The notes: generated by a model not told the origin, from the letters alone. A stretch of DNA of 64,000 nucleotides from Bacillota bacterium (GCA_023396225.1 JAEWWT010000014.1:186001-250000); one strand, 5' to 3'. Counted from the first letter of the stretch, positions 8,220-17,821 are shown. Translations and numbers: made by a program.

Positions 8220-9844
8220 TTATTCTTCTGCGTTAATATCGCCCACAAAGTTATAGAAAATCCGTATTTTCTGAGTTTTCACACTACTAATTACTTCACG
8301 CTCATATATCTCAATCTTATCAATCAAGATATTCAAAATCTTAGATTTAATTCTGTAATGTCGGCATACATACCAATTTCATCAATAAAGCTTTCAACAT
8401 CACGAGTCTGTGAAGTGCTTTGCTTTAACTGTTCCTCAATCTCAGCAATGCGATATTCTGCATTTTTTTGTTCATCATCAAATCTTTCAGACATCATCTT
8501 AAAGCGGTTGTCAGTCAAGATACCTTTGGAAAGATTATCATAAAGCGAAGCATAACTGTCCTCAATTTCTGAACAGCGCTTTTTAAGCTTTAATAGCTCT
8601 CGTTCCAGTTCAGCCTTATCATCATTCATGCGGATATTTTTCTGACGAATAATTCTTCTTGACAATTTTTCACGGTCAATATTAGCAGCTTTTGCATGCT
8701 TACGAATATCATATAAAACAGAATTGTACAGATCAACAGCTTCAATTTTATGTTCAGAACATGAGCATTTTCCATGTGACCTGTACAGAGTACAGCAATA
8801 AAATGTTTTCTCCTGCAATGTTACAGCCCTTTTTCTGCGTGTTTCTGTCTTAAAGCTTAAACTATATCCGCAGTCTCTGCAAAAAAGCAAACCTTTAAAA
8901 ATGTTATCATATCCATCTTCTTTTGCTTGTATTCCTTTATGTGATGATACGATTTTCTGGACTGCATCCCAGTTTTCCTGTGAAATAATTGGTTCATGAG
9001 TATTATATACAACTTCTCTTTTAGATGGTGGGATATATACCTTTGAGGTTGAATGCACGCTCCTATTTGGTGTCTTAAGCACCTCAAGATGCCCAGCATA
9101 TATTGGATTTCTCAAAATCATACTTATATAACCATGTGCCCAATAATATTTATCTTGGTCACTTCGTTTATTATGATATGAACGCTCTCTGTGATATGCA
9201 GGTCTTGGTATTTCTTCTTCACGCAAACGATTGCAAATAATATGTGCTCCCACACCATCCAAAGCATAAGCATATATTTTACGGATAATGGGTGCTGTTT
9301 TCTCATCAATTATTAGATGCGTTTTATCATTCGGGTCACGCAAATAACCAATTGGAGGAATAGAAGAAACAAACTTTCCAGCTTTGGCTCTTGCCATTCT
9401 TGCAGATTTTATCTTTTTTGAAATATCCTTTGCATACATTTCATTCAGAATATTCTTGAATGGAGTTATATCCATTTCAAAGTCATTTGCCGAATCAACA
9501 CCATCATTAATGGCTACATACCTGACATGATGTTTTGGAAAATATACCTCTATGTATGTTCCCGTTTCAAGATAATTCCTTCCAAGTCTAGATAAATCCT
9601 TTGTTATTACAGAATTGACAAGCCCACTTTCAATATCCTCAATCATTTTCTGAAATGACGGTCTACGGAAATTCGTACCTGAAAATCCATCATCAACATA
9701 AAACTCACAATTTAAAAATCCGTTATCTTTTGCATATCTTGAAAGCATATCCTTTTGACTTTGAATACTCATGCTGTCAGTGTTGGTTCCATCGTCTTTC
9801 GATAAACGACAGTAAAGTGCTGTTATATTTTTATTCCTGTTCAT
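8220..9844 (-). pseudogene. Large serine recombinase (TnpX-like), C-terminal frameshift
   Basis: Catalyses excision and integration of the element. The N-terminal resolvase domain carries the catalytic serine in ALYCRLSKDD, then YVDDGFSGTNF and ITKDLSRLGRNYLE; a recombinase domain, a Cys zinc ribbon (FCRDCGYSL ... CC ... CSC) and a long coiled coil follow. At about 8346 one base appears lost: the frame ends as ITELNLRF at 8333, whereas the next frame continues NILIDKIEIYEREV to GDINAEE with stop at 8220. The lost 37-40 residues are conserved in the family (compare IIVHAPDK ... FNFVGAIDD in fragment C), so activity is doubtful; a sequencing error is not excluded. Start at 9844 chosen from GGAGGTAATT. 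Confidence 0.8.
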
Positions 9845-9865
9845 AATTACCTCCATATACGAACA

Positions 9866-9900
9866 GGGTAAGATGTTACATTAATTATACCATCTTACCC
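9866..9900 (-). promoter_or_regulatory. Palindrome over the recombinase promoter
   Basis: A perfect 10-bp inverted repeat GGGTAAGATG/CATCTTACCC flanks a minus-strand TATAAT (9889-9884) just upstream of the recombinase. The placement suggests an operator for self-control of excision, though the RNA could also form a hairpin ending the TnpW-like transcript. Confidence 0.5.
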
Positions 9901-9908
9901 CGAATTTA

Positions 9909-10124
9909 TCAACCTGCTTTTCTAATATTTTCGTTAACTGCAATGCGAATATTTTCTTCTGCAATCACTTGAAATATTTCTCCAGCAGATTTTTTACCCA
10001 CATATTCATGCTCAACAATTATATGCACTGTGTTTTTTCGGCTGCTGTTCGTTATATTTTCAGATGGTAATTTTTTCTTTGCCATATTTGCTACGGCGGT
10101 ATTCGTGTATACATTTCTTGTCAA
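9909..10124 (-). CDS. TnpW-like small transposon protein (inner element)
   Basis: 71 residues, beginning at a TTG five bases after AAGGAG and nine bases downstream of the relaxase stop. It shares the TNTAVAN motif with the 61-residue protein at 7767-7952 and has a charged C-terminal helix (AEENIRIAVNENIRKAG). The conserved order relaxase, small protein, recombinase in both elements supports a role in the element, but the function is unknown. Confidence 0.58.
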   Translation of the reverse strand: MTRNVYTNTAVANMAKKKLPSENITNSSRKNTVHIIVEHEYVGKKSAGEIFQVIAEENIRIAVNENIRKAG

Positions 10125-10133
10125 TTTAACTCC

Positions 10134-11869
10134 TTATCTGCCGTGAGATTTTTTCTTAACGGCTGTTTGATTCTGCTTTTCTTCCTGTAATTTTTTATTT
10201 TGCTCAGAATAAGAATTTGTAAAATCAGGTAATTGTCTAAAGCCAACCTCATCAACATAGTATGCTTTCTGTTCGGTCTGAGTTTGCACCAGAATGACCG
10301 TACCGATTGATAAAGAATTATCCCCATACACATTTTCAAGCTTCATGCCGATATCATCACCGTCAGCATCAATCCAATTTCCACCGCCTGCATTGTAATA
10401 ATTATCAATGTTCGGCTGAGTTATCTGCTCCTTGTATGGAATGAAATTTTTGTTATGTGGATAATAAATTTCATAGGTTTCACTTTCCAGACTTTTCAGC
10501 TTTGCCCATTCCTGTTCATTCATTTTATCACGAGCAGCTTTTACAAGCCTTGAAATATAGTCACTGTCCGAACTTGATTTATATGTATCAATAATACTGC
10601 GGTAACTTTCAGCTTTGGCTGTTATCTCACTTAACGTATTTTGTAAAACTGTAATTTTATCAGAATACCCCTGAACATTTTCCTTGAATTCAGAAATATC
10701 GTCAAGATTTTTTATACTGAATTCAGCAAGCAAAGCCTTATCAGCCTGCTGTTTTGATTTTGGATACTGCTTCCCCTTTTCAAACACGCCATACTTTTTA
10801 AAATACCGTTCTGCCGCAGAAATAGTATTCTCTGCGGATTTTTTCTGCTCGGATAGCTCATCAAGCTGTGACTGGGTATCTTTCGCAAGCTGTTCTATTT
10901 CAGTGAGCTTGTCCTCAGCCTGAGAAATTGATGTGATGCCCTCTGTATTGATGACAGTAAGCTGATTTGATAGCACTGTAATTTTATCAAAAACACTTTT
11001 TGCAAAGGAAAATTTTCTTGACTGATACTTAAACTGCTCCATAACCTCAGAGATAATTTCGCTGACAGTTTTTGTTTTAGGCAGTGAATCAAGGTATTCA
11101 CGAATCCGACGTACAATATTTTCCTCAGCATATTCTGCACCTAAAGTTTTTAAGCGAACTGCTCTTTGCTGATTGGGGGCTTTTATAGAAATATATTTGC
11201 CATATTTAATTGTGTAGCCTTGCAGCTCCAATTCTTGAAGAAGTTCATCAAGCGATTTAGCAGACCTAACAAGCATATCAATTTTATTGCGGATGATTTC
11301 TTTCCATGAAGTGCCTTGCTTTTTATGTTTCCACTCGCCGTATACAACGCTAACAGGAACATGATTTTCGTCTGACATCAGCTTTTCCATTGCACCAATA
11401 CCGTAACTTCTGCAAATCTCATCAGAAATATCACGAACCATTTTAAGGCTCTTTTTATTGCTGTTGAATTTCTTCCCTAACAAATCGTAAGGGCATAAAC
11501 AAATGTGATTATGAATGTTGCCAGTGTCTGTATGGGTTGTGATTATTGCCTGAAATTTTTCACCGAACGCTTTCTGTATCCACTCCATTCCGATTTTGTG
11601 GCAAGCTCTGCATCACATTCATCACCTTTGAACGATTGAACAAAGTGAAATGCTTTCACTGGAGATTTATCCGACAGCGTTTTTGCATAAAAGTTTTTGT
11701 GAGAATAATTTTGATATGTAAGGCACAGTTCCTTTTCTGCAATCTCAATATTTTCAGAACAGTTAATTCCAGATACAAAAACACCACCATGTGTTTTTTT
11801 GGGATTGGAGATATATTTCAAGCAGCCTGTGACTGAATTTCTGATAGATATGCTTTTGATATATGGCAT
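10134..11869 (-). pseudogene. Relaxase (TnpZ-like), frameshifted in the N-terminal domain
   Basis: Homologous to the intact relaxase at 6254-7672. The first part (from 11869) reads MPYIKSISIRNSV through KAFHFVQSFKGDECDAE and leaves the frame near 11590. The second, in another frame, resumes EWIQKAFGEKFQAIITTHTD with the histidine triad GNIHNH and continues for about 480 residues, including a coiled-coil C-terminal region. A single frame change separates the first strand from the metal site, so a functional relaxase would need frameshifting or a separate start. It overlaps mobC by 52 bases. Confidence 0.78.
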
Positions 11870-12150
11870 ATTTCCTCCCGAAAATGTTCAACCTGCCTCA
11901 GTTCATCAGGCGTAGCATAACCAGTTGAATTCACAACTCGTGCAATCTGATTCAGGTTACTTCCGATTCTATTTAAGGCGGCAACATACTCATGGCAATT
12001 ACTCAAATCAAGATTTACAACCTTTCCGTTCAGCGCCATCTGCTTTATGTAGGCGGCAGTTTTCATATTGCACTCATTGGATAATTTTCTGATACGCTCC
12101 CACTCATCAAAAGTGAAAGTGAGATTTTTATACTTGCGGTTTGTTCTCAA
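11818..12150 (-). CDS. MobC-like relaxosome accessory protein
   Basis: A 110-residue ribbon-helix-helix-type mobilization protein that helps the relaxase open the transfer origin. Family hallmarks: TFDEWERIRKLSNECNM, YIKQMALNGKVV, ALNRIGSNLNQIARVVN and the tail IQSQAA. It starts at TTG (12150) with AAAGGAGCGG ten bases upstream; no ATG is available nearby. First gene of the minus-strand mobilization operon, intact, and the only complete MobC in the window. Confidence 0.8.
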   Translation of the reverse strand: MRTNRKYKNLTFTFDEWERIRKLSNECNMKTAAYIKQMALNGKVVNLDLSNCHEYVAALNRIGSNLNQIARVVNSTGYATPDELRQVEHFREEICHISKAYLSEIQSQAA

Positions 12151-12238
12151 TAGGACACCGCTCCTTTCAAATTTAAATAAATTTATAGGTATGTTTTTTA
12201 TGGGGCTTAAAAATTTTCAACGACAAGCCAATTTCTGA

Positions 12239-12370
12239 TTTTAGGGAGAGCGAAGCTGGGTTCCCTAAAATATGTGATTTTTCTGCCCTTTGGGGCAGTT
12301 TAAAAAACGGCAGAAATTGTGAAATGTAGTATTATATTTCTATGCTTGCGACGGGGAGCCCCCGCAGGCA
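12239..12370. other. Candidate transfer origin (oriT) region
   Basis: The non-coding stretch directly upstream of mobC is rich in inverted repeats, unlike its surroundings: TTTTAGGGA/TCCCTAAAA (12239-12247, 12262-12270) enclosing AGCGAAGCT; TTTCTGCC/GGCAGAAA (12280-12287, 12309-12316) enclosing TGCCCTTTGGGGCA; and GGGGAGCCCC near 12353. Such clusters beside mob genes are typical of relaxase nick regions. The nick site itself cannot be pointed out. Confidence 0.45.
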
Positions 12371-12414
12371 TTTTTATTATAAGTTACTTTCCTTGATTTT
12401 TAGTTGCGAATACC

Positions 12415-12585
12415 TTAATTAGCCAAGTTATTTATAAGCCAGAGCAGACGAAGCTGCTCCTGCTCGTCAAGCTCAAAGCGTAAAACCTGCATAAGGGTCT
12501 GTTCTGTAATGCCGAGTGCAGCTGCTAATTTTTCTGCTTTGACACTTTTGCTTTTTAGTTCTGTGAAAATAATTTCATTGGCGAT
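12415..12585 (-). pseudogene. Small HTH protein with ATC in place of a start codon
   Basis: An open frame gives ANEIIFTELKSKSVKAEK, then a helix-turn-helix-like LAAALGITEQTLMQVLRF, and ends ELDEQEQLRLLWLINNLAN. AAGGAGG lies eight bases before codon ATC at 12585, exactly where an ATG would be expected, so the start appears mutated or ATC is used weakly. About 56 residues. Probably a small regulator of the element; the start defect is why I list it as broken. Confidence 0.45.
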
Positions 12586-12671
12586 ATGCTAAACCTCCTT
12601 GTTGAAAAAATTGAAAGTCACATTGCACACTATGACTTTCATCTGAGCTCACCGTTATTATATCCGACACC

Positions 12672-12768
12672 TTGACAGAAGTCAATAGATGTGATACTAT
12701 ATCTCTATTGAATGCTATTTTCACAACTATTTTTGATATATCTCAATTTTTAATCAGTGTCACATCTA
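12672..12768 (+). promoter_or_regulatory. Promoter and split operator before the DUF6076-like gene
   Basis: TTGACA (12672-12677) is followed after 17 nt by TACTAT (12695-12700). A 9-bp inverted repeat has one arm, TAGATGTGA (12686-12694), touching the -10 box and the other, TCACATCTA, at 12760-12768. This could bind a repressor by looping. A second repeat GAAAGTCA/TGACTTTC lies at about 12609-12636. Confidence 0.45.
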
Positions 12769-12819
12769 CTTTTATAAAATTCTCAAAAAAATATTTTTAT
12801 GCTTGGAGGAAACAGCGTA

Positions 12820-13953
12820 ATGACGGAGTTTAATGCATACTTCTACGGAAGTAAACTTTTTATTAACGGTAAAAAAGAGTACACACTCGGCGAAATCCTT
12901 ACAAAATATCTTTCAAAAAAATTTAAAGACCTTGAGGACACATTATATCAATGCAGGTATTATGAAAATAATCTCCACTACCCTGAAGATGAATCAGAGT
13001 CGAAAACCTGCAACATATTTCTTCAGGATGCAATTGCTTTCTTTGGAAAAATAGATGATATGATTTATTCGTTACCACCTTATAATACTTTCAGCAGAGG
13101 TGAGAACAGGCTGTTTTGTTTATTGAATGAGGAAAACTGGCTGTTTGACAATGAACCCGATTTGAAAGAGTGGGATGAATATGAGCGTAAGCACCCTGAA
13201 TACAATGATTATTTTTATACAACGCTTCCTCTTGATGAAATCAAAGATGCGGATTTAATAGACGGCGTTCTAAAATTTAATGATAAGTTAAAAGCTTTTG
13301 CACAGGAGTACGTTACTTTCGTTGAGGATTTAATTCGTGTGAAAAAAGTCTATGAGCCATTTTTGAAACAGCTTCATTCTCAAAGCAAATATCTTGATAA
13401 TGCGGAAACTGCAAAGATTGTTGCTAACTTTTTTGAAGCCACTAAGAATAAAATACATGATTATGAAAAGCTTAAATCGTCAGGAACTATGACGGTTTCC
13501 TATACAGTTCTAATGCCTTGCGAGGCACAGCAAAAGAAAAGCCCCGTCTTGTGTGAAAACTATCATTTCACAACAATCGGAGCGTTCTTATATATTGAAT
13601 TGTTCAAGGGCATGGAGCTGCATTATCTTCCTAAAAGGTGTGGTTACTGTGACAGATACTTTTTGCTTGAAGCAGGTATCTTTTCTGATTACTGCACTCG
13701 CCCTGTGAAAGATATGGAGGATAAGGTCTGCCGTGACTTGGGACACCGTAAAAAATATGCGGACAAGGTGAAGAACGACCCTATATGGCTTGCGTATGTT
13801 CGTGCTTACAAACAACATTACGCACGCTTTTTGAAAAAGAGAATTACGCAGGCTGAATTTCAGGAGTGGGCGGATTTTGCACTTGAACTAAGGCAAAAGG
13901 CTATTGATGGGGAGATGGGGCTGGATGAGTATTGTGAGATAATTAAAAAGTGA
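12820..13953 (+). CDS. DUF6076-like protein with Cys zinc-binding motif
   Basis: A 377-residue protein of a type often carried by clostridial mobile elements; I assign DUF6076 from overall resemblance, without known function. The N-terminal two thirds are charged and helical. Near residue 270 a CxxC ... C motif (RCGYCDRYFLLEA then DYC and VCRD) resembles a CGNR/treble-clef zinc site, followed by a basic region (GHRKKYADKVK). Start at 12820 fits GGAGG ten bases upstream; a 7-codon longer form from 12799 lacks a site. Probably nucleic-acid binding by inference only. Confidence 0.55.
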   Translation: MTEFNAYFYGSKLFINGKKEYTLGEILTKYLSKKFKDLEDTLYQCRYYENNLHYPEDESESKTCNIFLQDAIAFFGKIDDMIYSLPPYNTFSRGENRLFCLLNEENWLFDNEPDLKEWDEYERKHPEYNDYFYTTLPLDEIKDADLIDGVLKFNDKLKAFAQEYVTFVEDLIRVKKVYEPFLKQLHSQSKYLDNAETAKIVANFFEATKNKIHDYEKLKSSGTMTVSYTVLMPCEAQQKKSPVLCENYHFTTIGAFLYIELFKGMELHYLPKRCGYCDRYFLLEAGIFSDYCTRPVKDMEDKVCRDLGHRKKYADKVKNDPIWLAYVRAYKQHYARFLKKRITQAEFQEWADFALELRQKAIDGEMGLDEYCEIIKK

Positions 13954-14000
13954 AAATTATAATTATATATGGTAAAATATACAAAATGGTGGTGAATAAA

Positions 14001-14246
14001 ATGAAGATTGCAATATGTGATGATGATGAATATTGCCTTTCAAAATTAAAAGAACTTATGAGTAAATGCTATATTGAAGCAAAAAAGTGTGATGTTATCG
14101 TACTTGATATTGAGATGAAAGAGTTAAGTGGATTGGATGTAGCGAAGCAAATCCGAAATTTGGACAATACTGTTATTATTGCTTTTCTTACCAGTCATCA
14201 GGAGTTCACTACACTTGGATATGAAGTTAATGCTTATATAGTATGA
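14001..14246 (+). pseudogene. Truncated AgrA/LytTR-type response regulator
   Basis: Starts MKIAICDDDEYCLSKLKEL with GGTGG upstream and continues IVLDIEMKELSGLDVAKQIR and VIIAFLTSHQEF, a receiver domain with acidic pocket (DDD), phospho-Asp (LDIEM) and Thr/Ser switch. About 20 residues are missing between the first helix and the phospho-Asp strand, and the frame stops at VNAYIV, before the DNA-binding LytTR domain. No partner kinase is present. It lies just before the RiPP promoter, so it may be what is left of a quorum-type control circuit for that cluster. Confidence 0.65.
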
Positions 14247-14373
14247 TATATGTGGATATTAATAGGAAAGTGACAATGGTGGAAAGGCTTCTTGACCAAT
14301 TAGTAAATTTAATGAGAAAAACGGTATTATCAAGCATGAAGACAAAATATAACAAATTTATGCATTTTATGTA

Positions 14374-14403
14374 TTGACAAATTTATAATAATTATAGTAT
14401 TAT
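14374..14403 (+). promoter_or_regulatory. Promoter of the RiPP cluster
   Basis: TTGACA (14374-14379) and TATTAT (14398-14403), 18 nt apart, about 65 bases before the precursor start. It is the only good promoter between the regulator relic and the precursor. Confidence 0.6.
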
Positions 14404-14467
14404 AAATTACGTTAGTTGCGAGGATAATTAATCCAAAAATGTAAAACTTATAATGGAGGTCATTAAA

Positions 14468-14665
14468 ATGAATTATAAAAAGCCTGAAATGAAAACACCT
14501 TGTTTTAACTCGCTTAGTGAAAAGGAACTCAAAGAAATCAATGGCGGTAATGTTGGTACATGTCTTTTAGTAGGTTATACTTGTAATACAACAAAGGGCG
14601 GCGGAAAGATAGGTACTTGTCTTCTTGTTGGATATTCTTGCACTACAACAAAAGGTAACTTCTAA
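14468..14665 (+). CDS. RiPP precursor peptide with double-glycine leader and duplicated core
   Basis: 65 residues. Leader 1-27 ends LSEKELKEINGG, a classic double-glycine site for C39 peptidases. The 38-residue core holds two near-identical units GTCLLVGYTCNTTKG (30-44) and GTCLLVGYSCTTTKG (49-63), each with Cys-x6-Cys (C32/C39 and C51/C58), joined by GGKI. The next gene is a radical SAM/SPASM enzyme, so thioether (sactionine or ranthionine-like) or other radical crosslinks are expected at these cysteines, by inference. GGAGG precedes the ATG at 14468. Excretion and leader removal would be by the C39 exporter at 17907. I do not recognise the core as a described family; antibacterial or signalling function is unproven. 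Confidence 0.85.
   Translation: MNYKKPEMKTPCFNSLSEKELKEINGGNVGTCLLVGYTCNTTKGGGKIGTCLLVGYSCTTTKGNF
14555..14656 (+). repeat. Tandem core-peptide repeat units
   Basis: Two 45-base units (14555-14599 and 14612-14656) encode 15-residue segments that differ at only two residues (T/S and N/T), while their codons differ at many third positions. This suggests an old duplication kept by selection on protein sequence, with each unit possibly forming its own mature ring. Confidence 0.75.
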
Positions 14666-14734
14666 TTAGTTAACAATTCAAACAGTATACGAGATGGTTA
14701 TTTATCCTCGTCAACAACATAAGGAGTAAATAAA

Positions 14735-16141
14735 ATGATAGATACTATTTTCAACAATTATACAAATTACATTTATGATATAAAACAAGTTGGGAATGAA
14801 AAGAATTATTTACTGTTCAATCCTGCTATTCACTATTGGATATCTGTAAATGAGATTGGAAAAGAAATATGTGAACAACTGATACATGAAAATTCGCTAA
14901 ATAAAGTTAAAGAAAACCTGATAAATAAATTTCAGATCAATGATTATATTTTTGATGAAGATATTTTTCCGTATATTCAGGAGTTAATTAAAAAAAATTT
15001 CTTCAAGCATGAATCTACTCCATTAAATGCGGAATATATGAATAATACAACTATATTGACAGATATTGATACATATCCTTTTTCTGAAATGTATATCAGT
15101 TTATCTGATTTATGTAACTTAAATTGCATATATTGCTTTAATAAAGAAAAACGAAAAATGAAATTGAGTTCTCCAAATTATAAAGCTATGACTTTTGAAG
15201 ATATTTGTAATGTGGTTTTACAATTTAAAGAACTGGGAGGCAGTAGGATCGTTCTTACTGGTGGTGAACCTACTTTAAATAGAGATTTTGAAAGGATATG
15301 TCAGTTCATTCATTCTAATGGATTAGAACTCAGCTTTATAACGAATGGTCTTACTTTATTACATAAAGACTTTGATGAGATATTCCCATATGTATCAAGT
15401 ATAGGATTAAGTTTAGACAGTGTTTTTAATAATGAATTGAATATACTATGGGGCATTCAGGATAATGACATCTCATGTACAATGCTGTCTATCCTGAAAA
15501 AAATAGATAATTGGTCGCACAATAATCAGATAGTTTCTGTTAATATAATGCCTATATCGTCAAAAGCAAATTGCAGATCCATGTCAGAGATAATTCATAC
15601 TATCGCAGTAAATTTAACACACTGTAATGTAACTTGGCAGATAGTCAAATACGATAAGCTGAATAACCCATCTATTGATGAAATATTAGATATAAATAAT
15701 GATGAATACAGGAATTCAATTATTGAAGGTTTATCATCTATCACGGATATCAGTGATAGAAGTAAGTATATAGAAGTATTAAAATATGCTTATAGTAATT
15801 CTGGACGGCTTATGCCTGCTAAAGCACCGAAGATTTATACCTGTGCACCATCATTTTTTATAACAGCAACTGGTGAGATAAAGCCCTGTCAGGGACTGGA
15901 TAGTATTAATCTCGGAAATATTCATAGCACTACCTTGAAAGAGGCTTTTGCCTCAGATGGATTTGACAAGGTTCGGAGAATTATCTGCAAAAACCAGATC
16001 GCTGTCTGCAAAGACTGCGAATTCAGATTTGTTTGTGAAGCTGAACATAGAGAATGCTATAACTATAAGAATCTGTCTATAGAGGATTGCAGAGCAAGAA
16101 TGATATATCAGTTATATTTAGAAACTTTAAGTCAGGAGTAA
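14735..16141 (+). CDS. Radical SAM/SPASM peptide maturase with PqqD-like N-terminus
   Basis: Predicted to bind the precursor leader and crosslink its core using S-adenosylmethionine radicals. Residues 1-95 look like a PqqD-type recognition element (NYLLFNPAIHYWISVN ... GKEICEQL). The SAM cluster motif CNLNCIYC (C127, C131, C134) and GGEP (about 176) follow. The C-terminal SPASM-like region has eight cysteines at about 370, 385, 418, 425, 428, 434, 441 and 452, enough for auxiliary Fe-S clusters, as in sactipeptide and ranthipeptide maturases. 468 residues. AAGGAG precedes the ATG, 69 bases after the precursor, so they are probably co-transcribed. Which bond it makes cannot be read from sequence. 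Confidence 0.88.
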   Translation: MIDTIFNNYTNYIYDIKQVGNEKNYLLFNPAIHYWISVNEIGKEICEQLIHENSLNKVKENLINKFQINDYIFDEDIFPYIQELIKKNFFKHESTPLNAEYMNNTTILTDIDTYPFSEMYISLSDLCNLNCIYCFNKEKRKMKLSSPNYKAMTFEDICNVVLQFKELGGSRIVLTGGEPTLNRDFERICQFIHSNGLELSFITNGLTLLHKDFDEIFPYVSSIGLSLDSVFNNELNILWGIQDNDISCTMLSILKKIDNWSHNNQIVSVNIMPISSKANCRSMSEIIHTIAVNLTHCNVTWQIVKYDKLNNPSIDEILDINNDEYRNSIIEGLSSITDISDRSKYIEVLKYAYSNSGRLMPAKAPKIYTCAPSFFITATGEIKPCQGLDSINLGNIHSTTLKEAFASDGFDKVRRIICKNQIAVCKDCEFRFVCEAEHRECYNYKNLSIEDCRARMIYQLYLETLSQE

Positions 16142-16146
16142 TATTT

Positions 16147-17049
16147 ATGATTGAAACCATAGAACTTGTCAAAGAATATAACGGTAATAAAGTGGTAAAC
16201 GGTGCTTCTGTCAGAATTGAAAACGGTAATATATATGGTTTGATAGGAAAAAATGGGGCAGGAAAGACCACATTTATACGAATGATATCAGGATTGATCT
16301 TCCCAACATCAGGTGAAATCATAATCAACGGTAGAAATGATGAAGCCGGACTTTCAGAGCAGAGGAAGAGTATGAGCTTTATTGTAGAAACTCCTTACTA
16401 TGAGCCTTCACTGACTGCTTATGAAAATATGGAGCTTCAAAGGATAGGTCGTGGTATTTCCTCAAAAACAAACCCCTCAAGAAAATGGCTTGAATTCGCA
16501 GGGCTAGCTGATACAGGAAGCAAGAAATCTGGTGATTTTTCTCTTGGAATGAGACAAAGACTTGGTATTGCAATGGCAATGTTAGCAGAACCTGAGGTTT
16601 TATTTCTCGATGAACCTATAAACGGACTTGACCCCATGGGCATCGTTCAGATGAGGAAATTGATAAATGATATGAACAAAGAATACAAGACCACAGTCGT
16701 TATCTCAAGTCATATCCTATCAGAATTATATCAGGTCGCTACAGATTATATCTTGATTGATAACGGTTACATCATAGACCAGTTTTCAAAAAAGAATCTT
16801 GACGAAAACTGTAAATCATATATAGAGGTATGTGTTGATGACGTCGTTAGAAGTGCTGAAATTTTGAAAAGTAAATTAGGATGTTTAAACTTAAAGATCG
16901 AAAAAGAGAACAGGAATATCAAAATATATGATGAGAATATAGATATATCAGCTATAGCTTCTCAACTCGTAAAGAACGATATCCTTCTTTATAAACTGAA
17001 TGAAACAAACATGTCATTAGAAGACTTTTTTATTTCAAAAGTTAATTAA
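16147..17049 (+). CDS. ABC transporter ATP-binding protein (immunity/export type)
   Basis: Cytoplasmic ATPase partner of the permease at 17069. Walker A is GKNGAGKTT, the signature SLGMRQRLGIAMAM and Walker B VLFLDEPINGLDP. A C-terminal extension of about 80 residues is typical of BcrA/LanF-type drug and lantibiotic immunity ATPases. Start at 16147 follows GGAG five bases after the maturase stop. In this context it probably pumps the mature peptide out of the membrane to protect the producer; export of an unrelated drug cannot be excluded. Confidence 0.86.
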   Translation: MIETIELVKEYNGNKVVNGASVRIENGNIYGLIGKNGAGKTTFIRMISGLIFPTSGEIIINGRNDEAGLSEQRKSMSFIVETPYYEPSLTAYENMELQRIGRGISSKTNPSRKWLEFAGLADTGSKKSGDFSLGMRQRLGIAMAMLAEPEVLFLDEPINGLDPMGIVQMRKLINDMNKEYKTTVVISSHILSELYQVATDYILIDNGYIIDQFSKKNLDENCKSYIEVCVDDVVRSAEILKSKLGCLNLKIEKENRNIKIYDENIDISAIASQLVKNDILLYKLNETNMSLEDFFISKVN

Positions 17050-17068
17050 TAGAAAGGATTATATAGTT

Positions 17069-17815
17069 ATGACAAATGTTTGCAAGAATTTTTTTTACTA
17101 TATTAAGAAAACGAGGATATTTATCAAGGCTGCTATTGTTTTTTTTCTTATAACTATCGCCTCTTTAGTATCTGGCATAATGCAGATGAGCGAATATACG
17201 TTAGAGGAATTTTTAGGCTCTTTGGACACTTGTACAATGTTTAGCACTATTACTATTATTGTACTTGTAGCGATTAGCCTTGGAAATGAATTTAAGCATA
17301 AGACTAGCTACTATTTGGTTATGAATGGTCATTCCAGATCAGAGATCTTCTTTGGCAAATTAATTGCTGTACTGCCATATATTCTGCTTTTAGGAATAAT
17401 TCAGTGCATCATAATGTATGCCTTGTTAGTATCAATGACCGGCAGTGAATTTGTCAGCGAAAACATACATCATTATCTATTAAATTCATTAGATTTCATT
17501 ATAATATATATTTCTTATGCGATCCTCAGTTTGTCGTTTTCTTTTATGACCAGAAGTACAATAGGAGGTATAGGAGGAAGTATTATTGTTATTATTGTAT
17601 ATAATGTTATATATCTTTTATTCGGCTATCTTACAAATTTCAATATGTTTTCTTACAAGTTTAATGAAATGTTTGGTATGTTTACATTCAGATATTTATT
17701 AGTGCATAATAATGATATTAGTTTCCAACTATCTATTTTGGCGTTATACATATTGCTTTCTGCTGTATATATGTTGATTGGGTATAATAAATTTAGAAAA
17801 GATGATTTAATTTAA
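17069..17815 (+). CDS. ABC-2 type permease of the RiPP cluster
   Basis: 248 residues with about six hydrophobic segments (for example AAIVFFLITIASLVSGI, TITIIVLVAISLGN, IIVIIVYNVIYLLFGYL). Motif GNEFKHKTSYYLVMNGHSR between helices 2 and 3 is characteristic of BcrB/LanE-type ABC-2 permeases. It follows the ATPase by 19 bases with GAAAGGA upstream, forming a two-component immunity or export pump with it. Confidence 0.8.
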   Translation: MTNVCKNFFYYIKKTRIFIKAAIVFFLITIASLVSGIMQMSEYTLEEFLGSLDTCTMFSTITIIVLVAISLGNEFKHKTSYYLVMNGHSRSEIFFGKLIAVLPYILLLGIIQCIIMYALLVSMTGSEFVSENIHHYLLNSLDFIIIYISYAILSLSFSFMTRSTIGGIGGSIIVIIVYNVIYLLFGYLTNFNMFSYKFNEMFGMFTFRYLLVHNNDISFQLSILALYILLSAVYMLIGYNKFRKDDLI

Positions 17816-17821
17816 ATAGTG

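Noticed and set aside
14468..14665. Lanthipeptide or class II bacteriocin precursor
   Set aside because: No lanthionine synthetase (LanM or LanBC) is present; the adjacent enzyme is radical SAM/SPASM. An unmodified bacteriocin is possible but would not need that enzyme.
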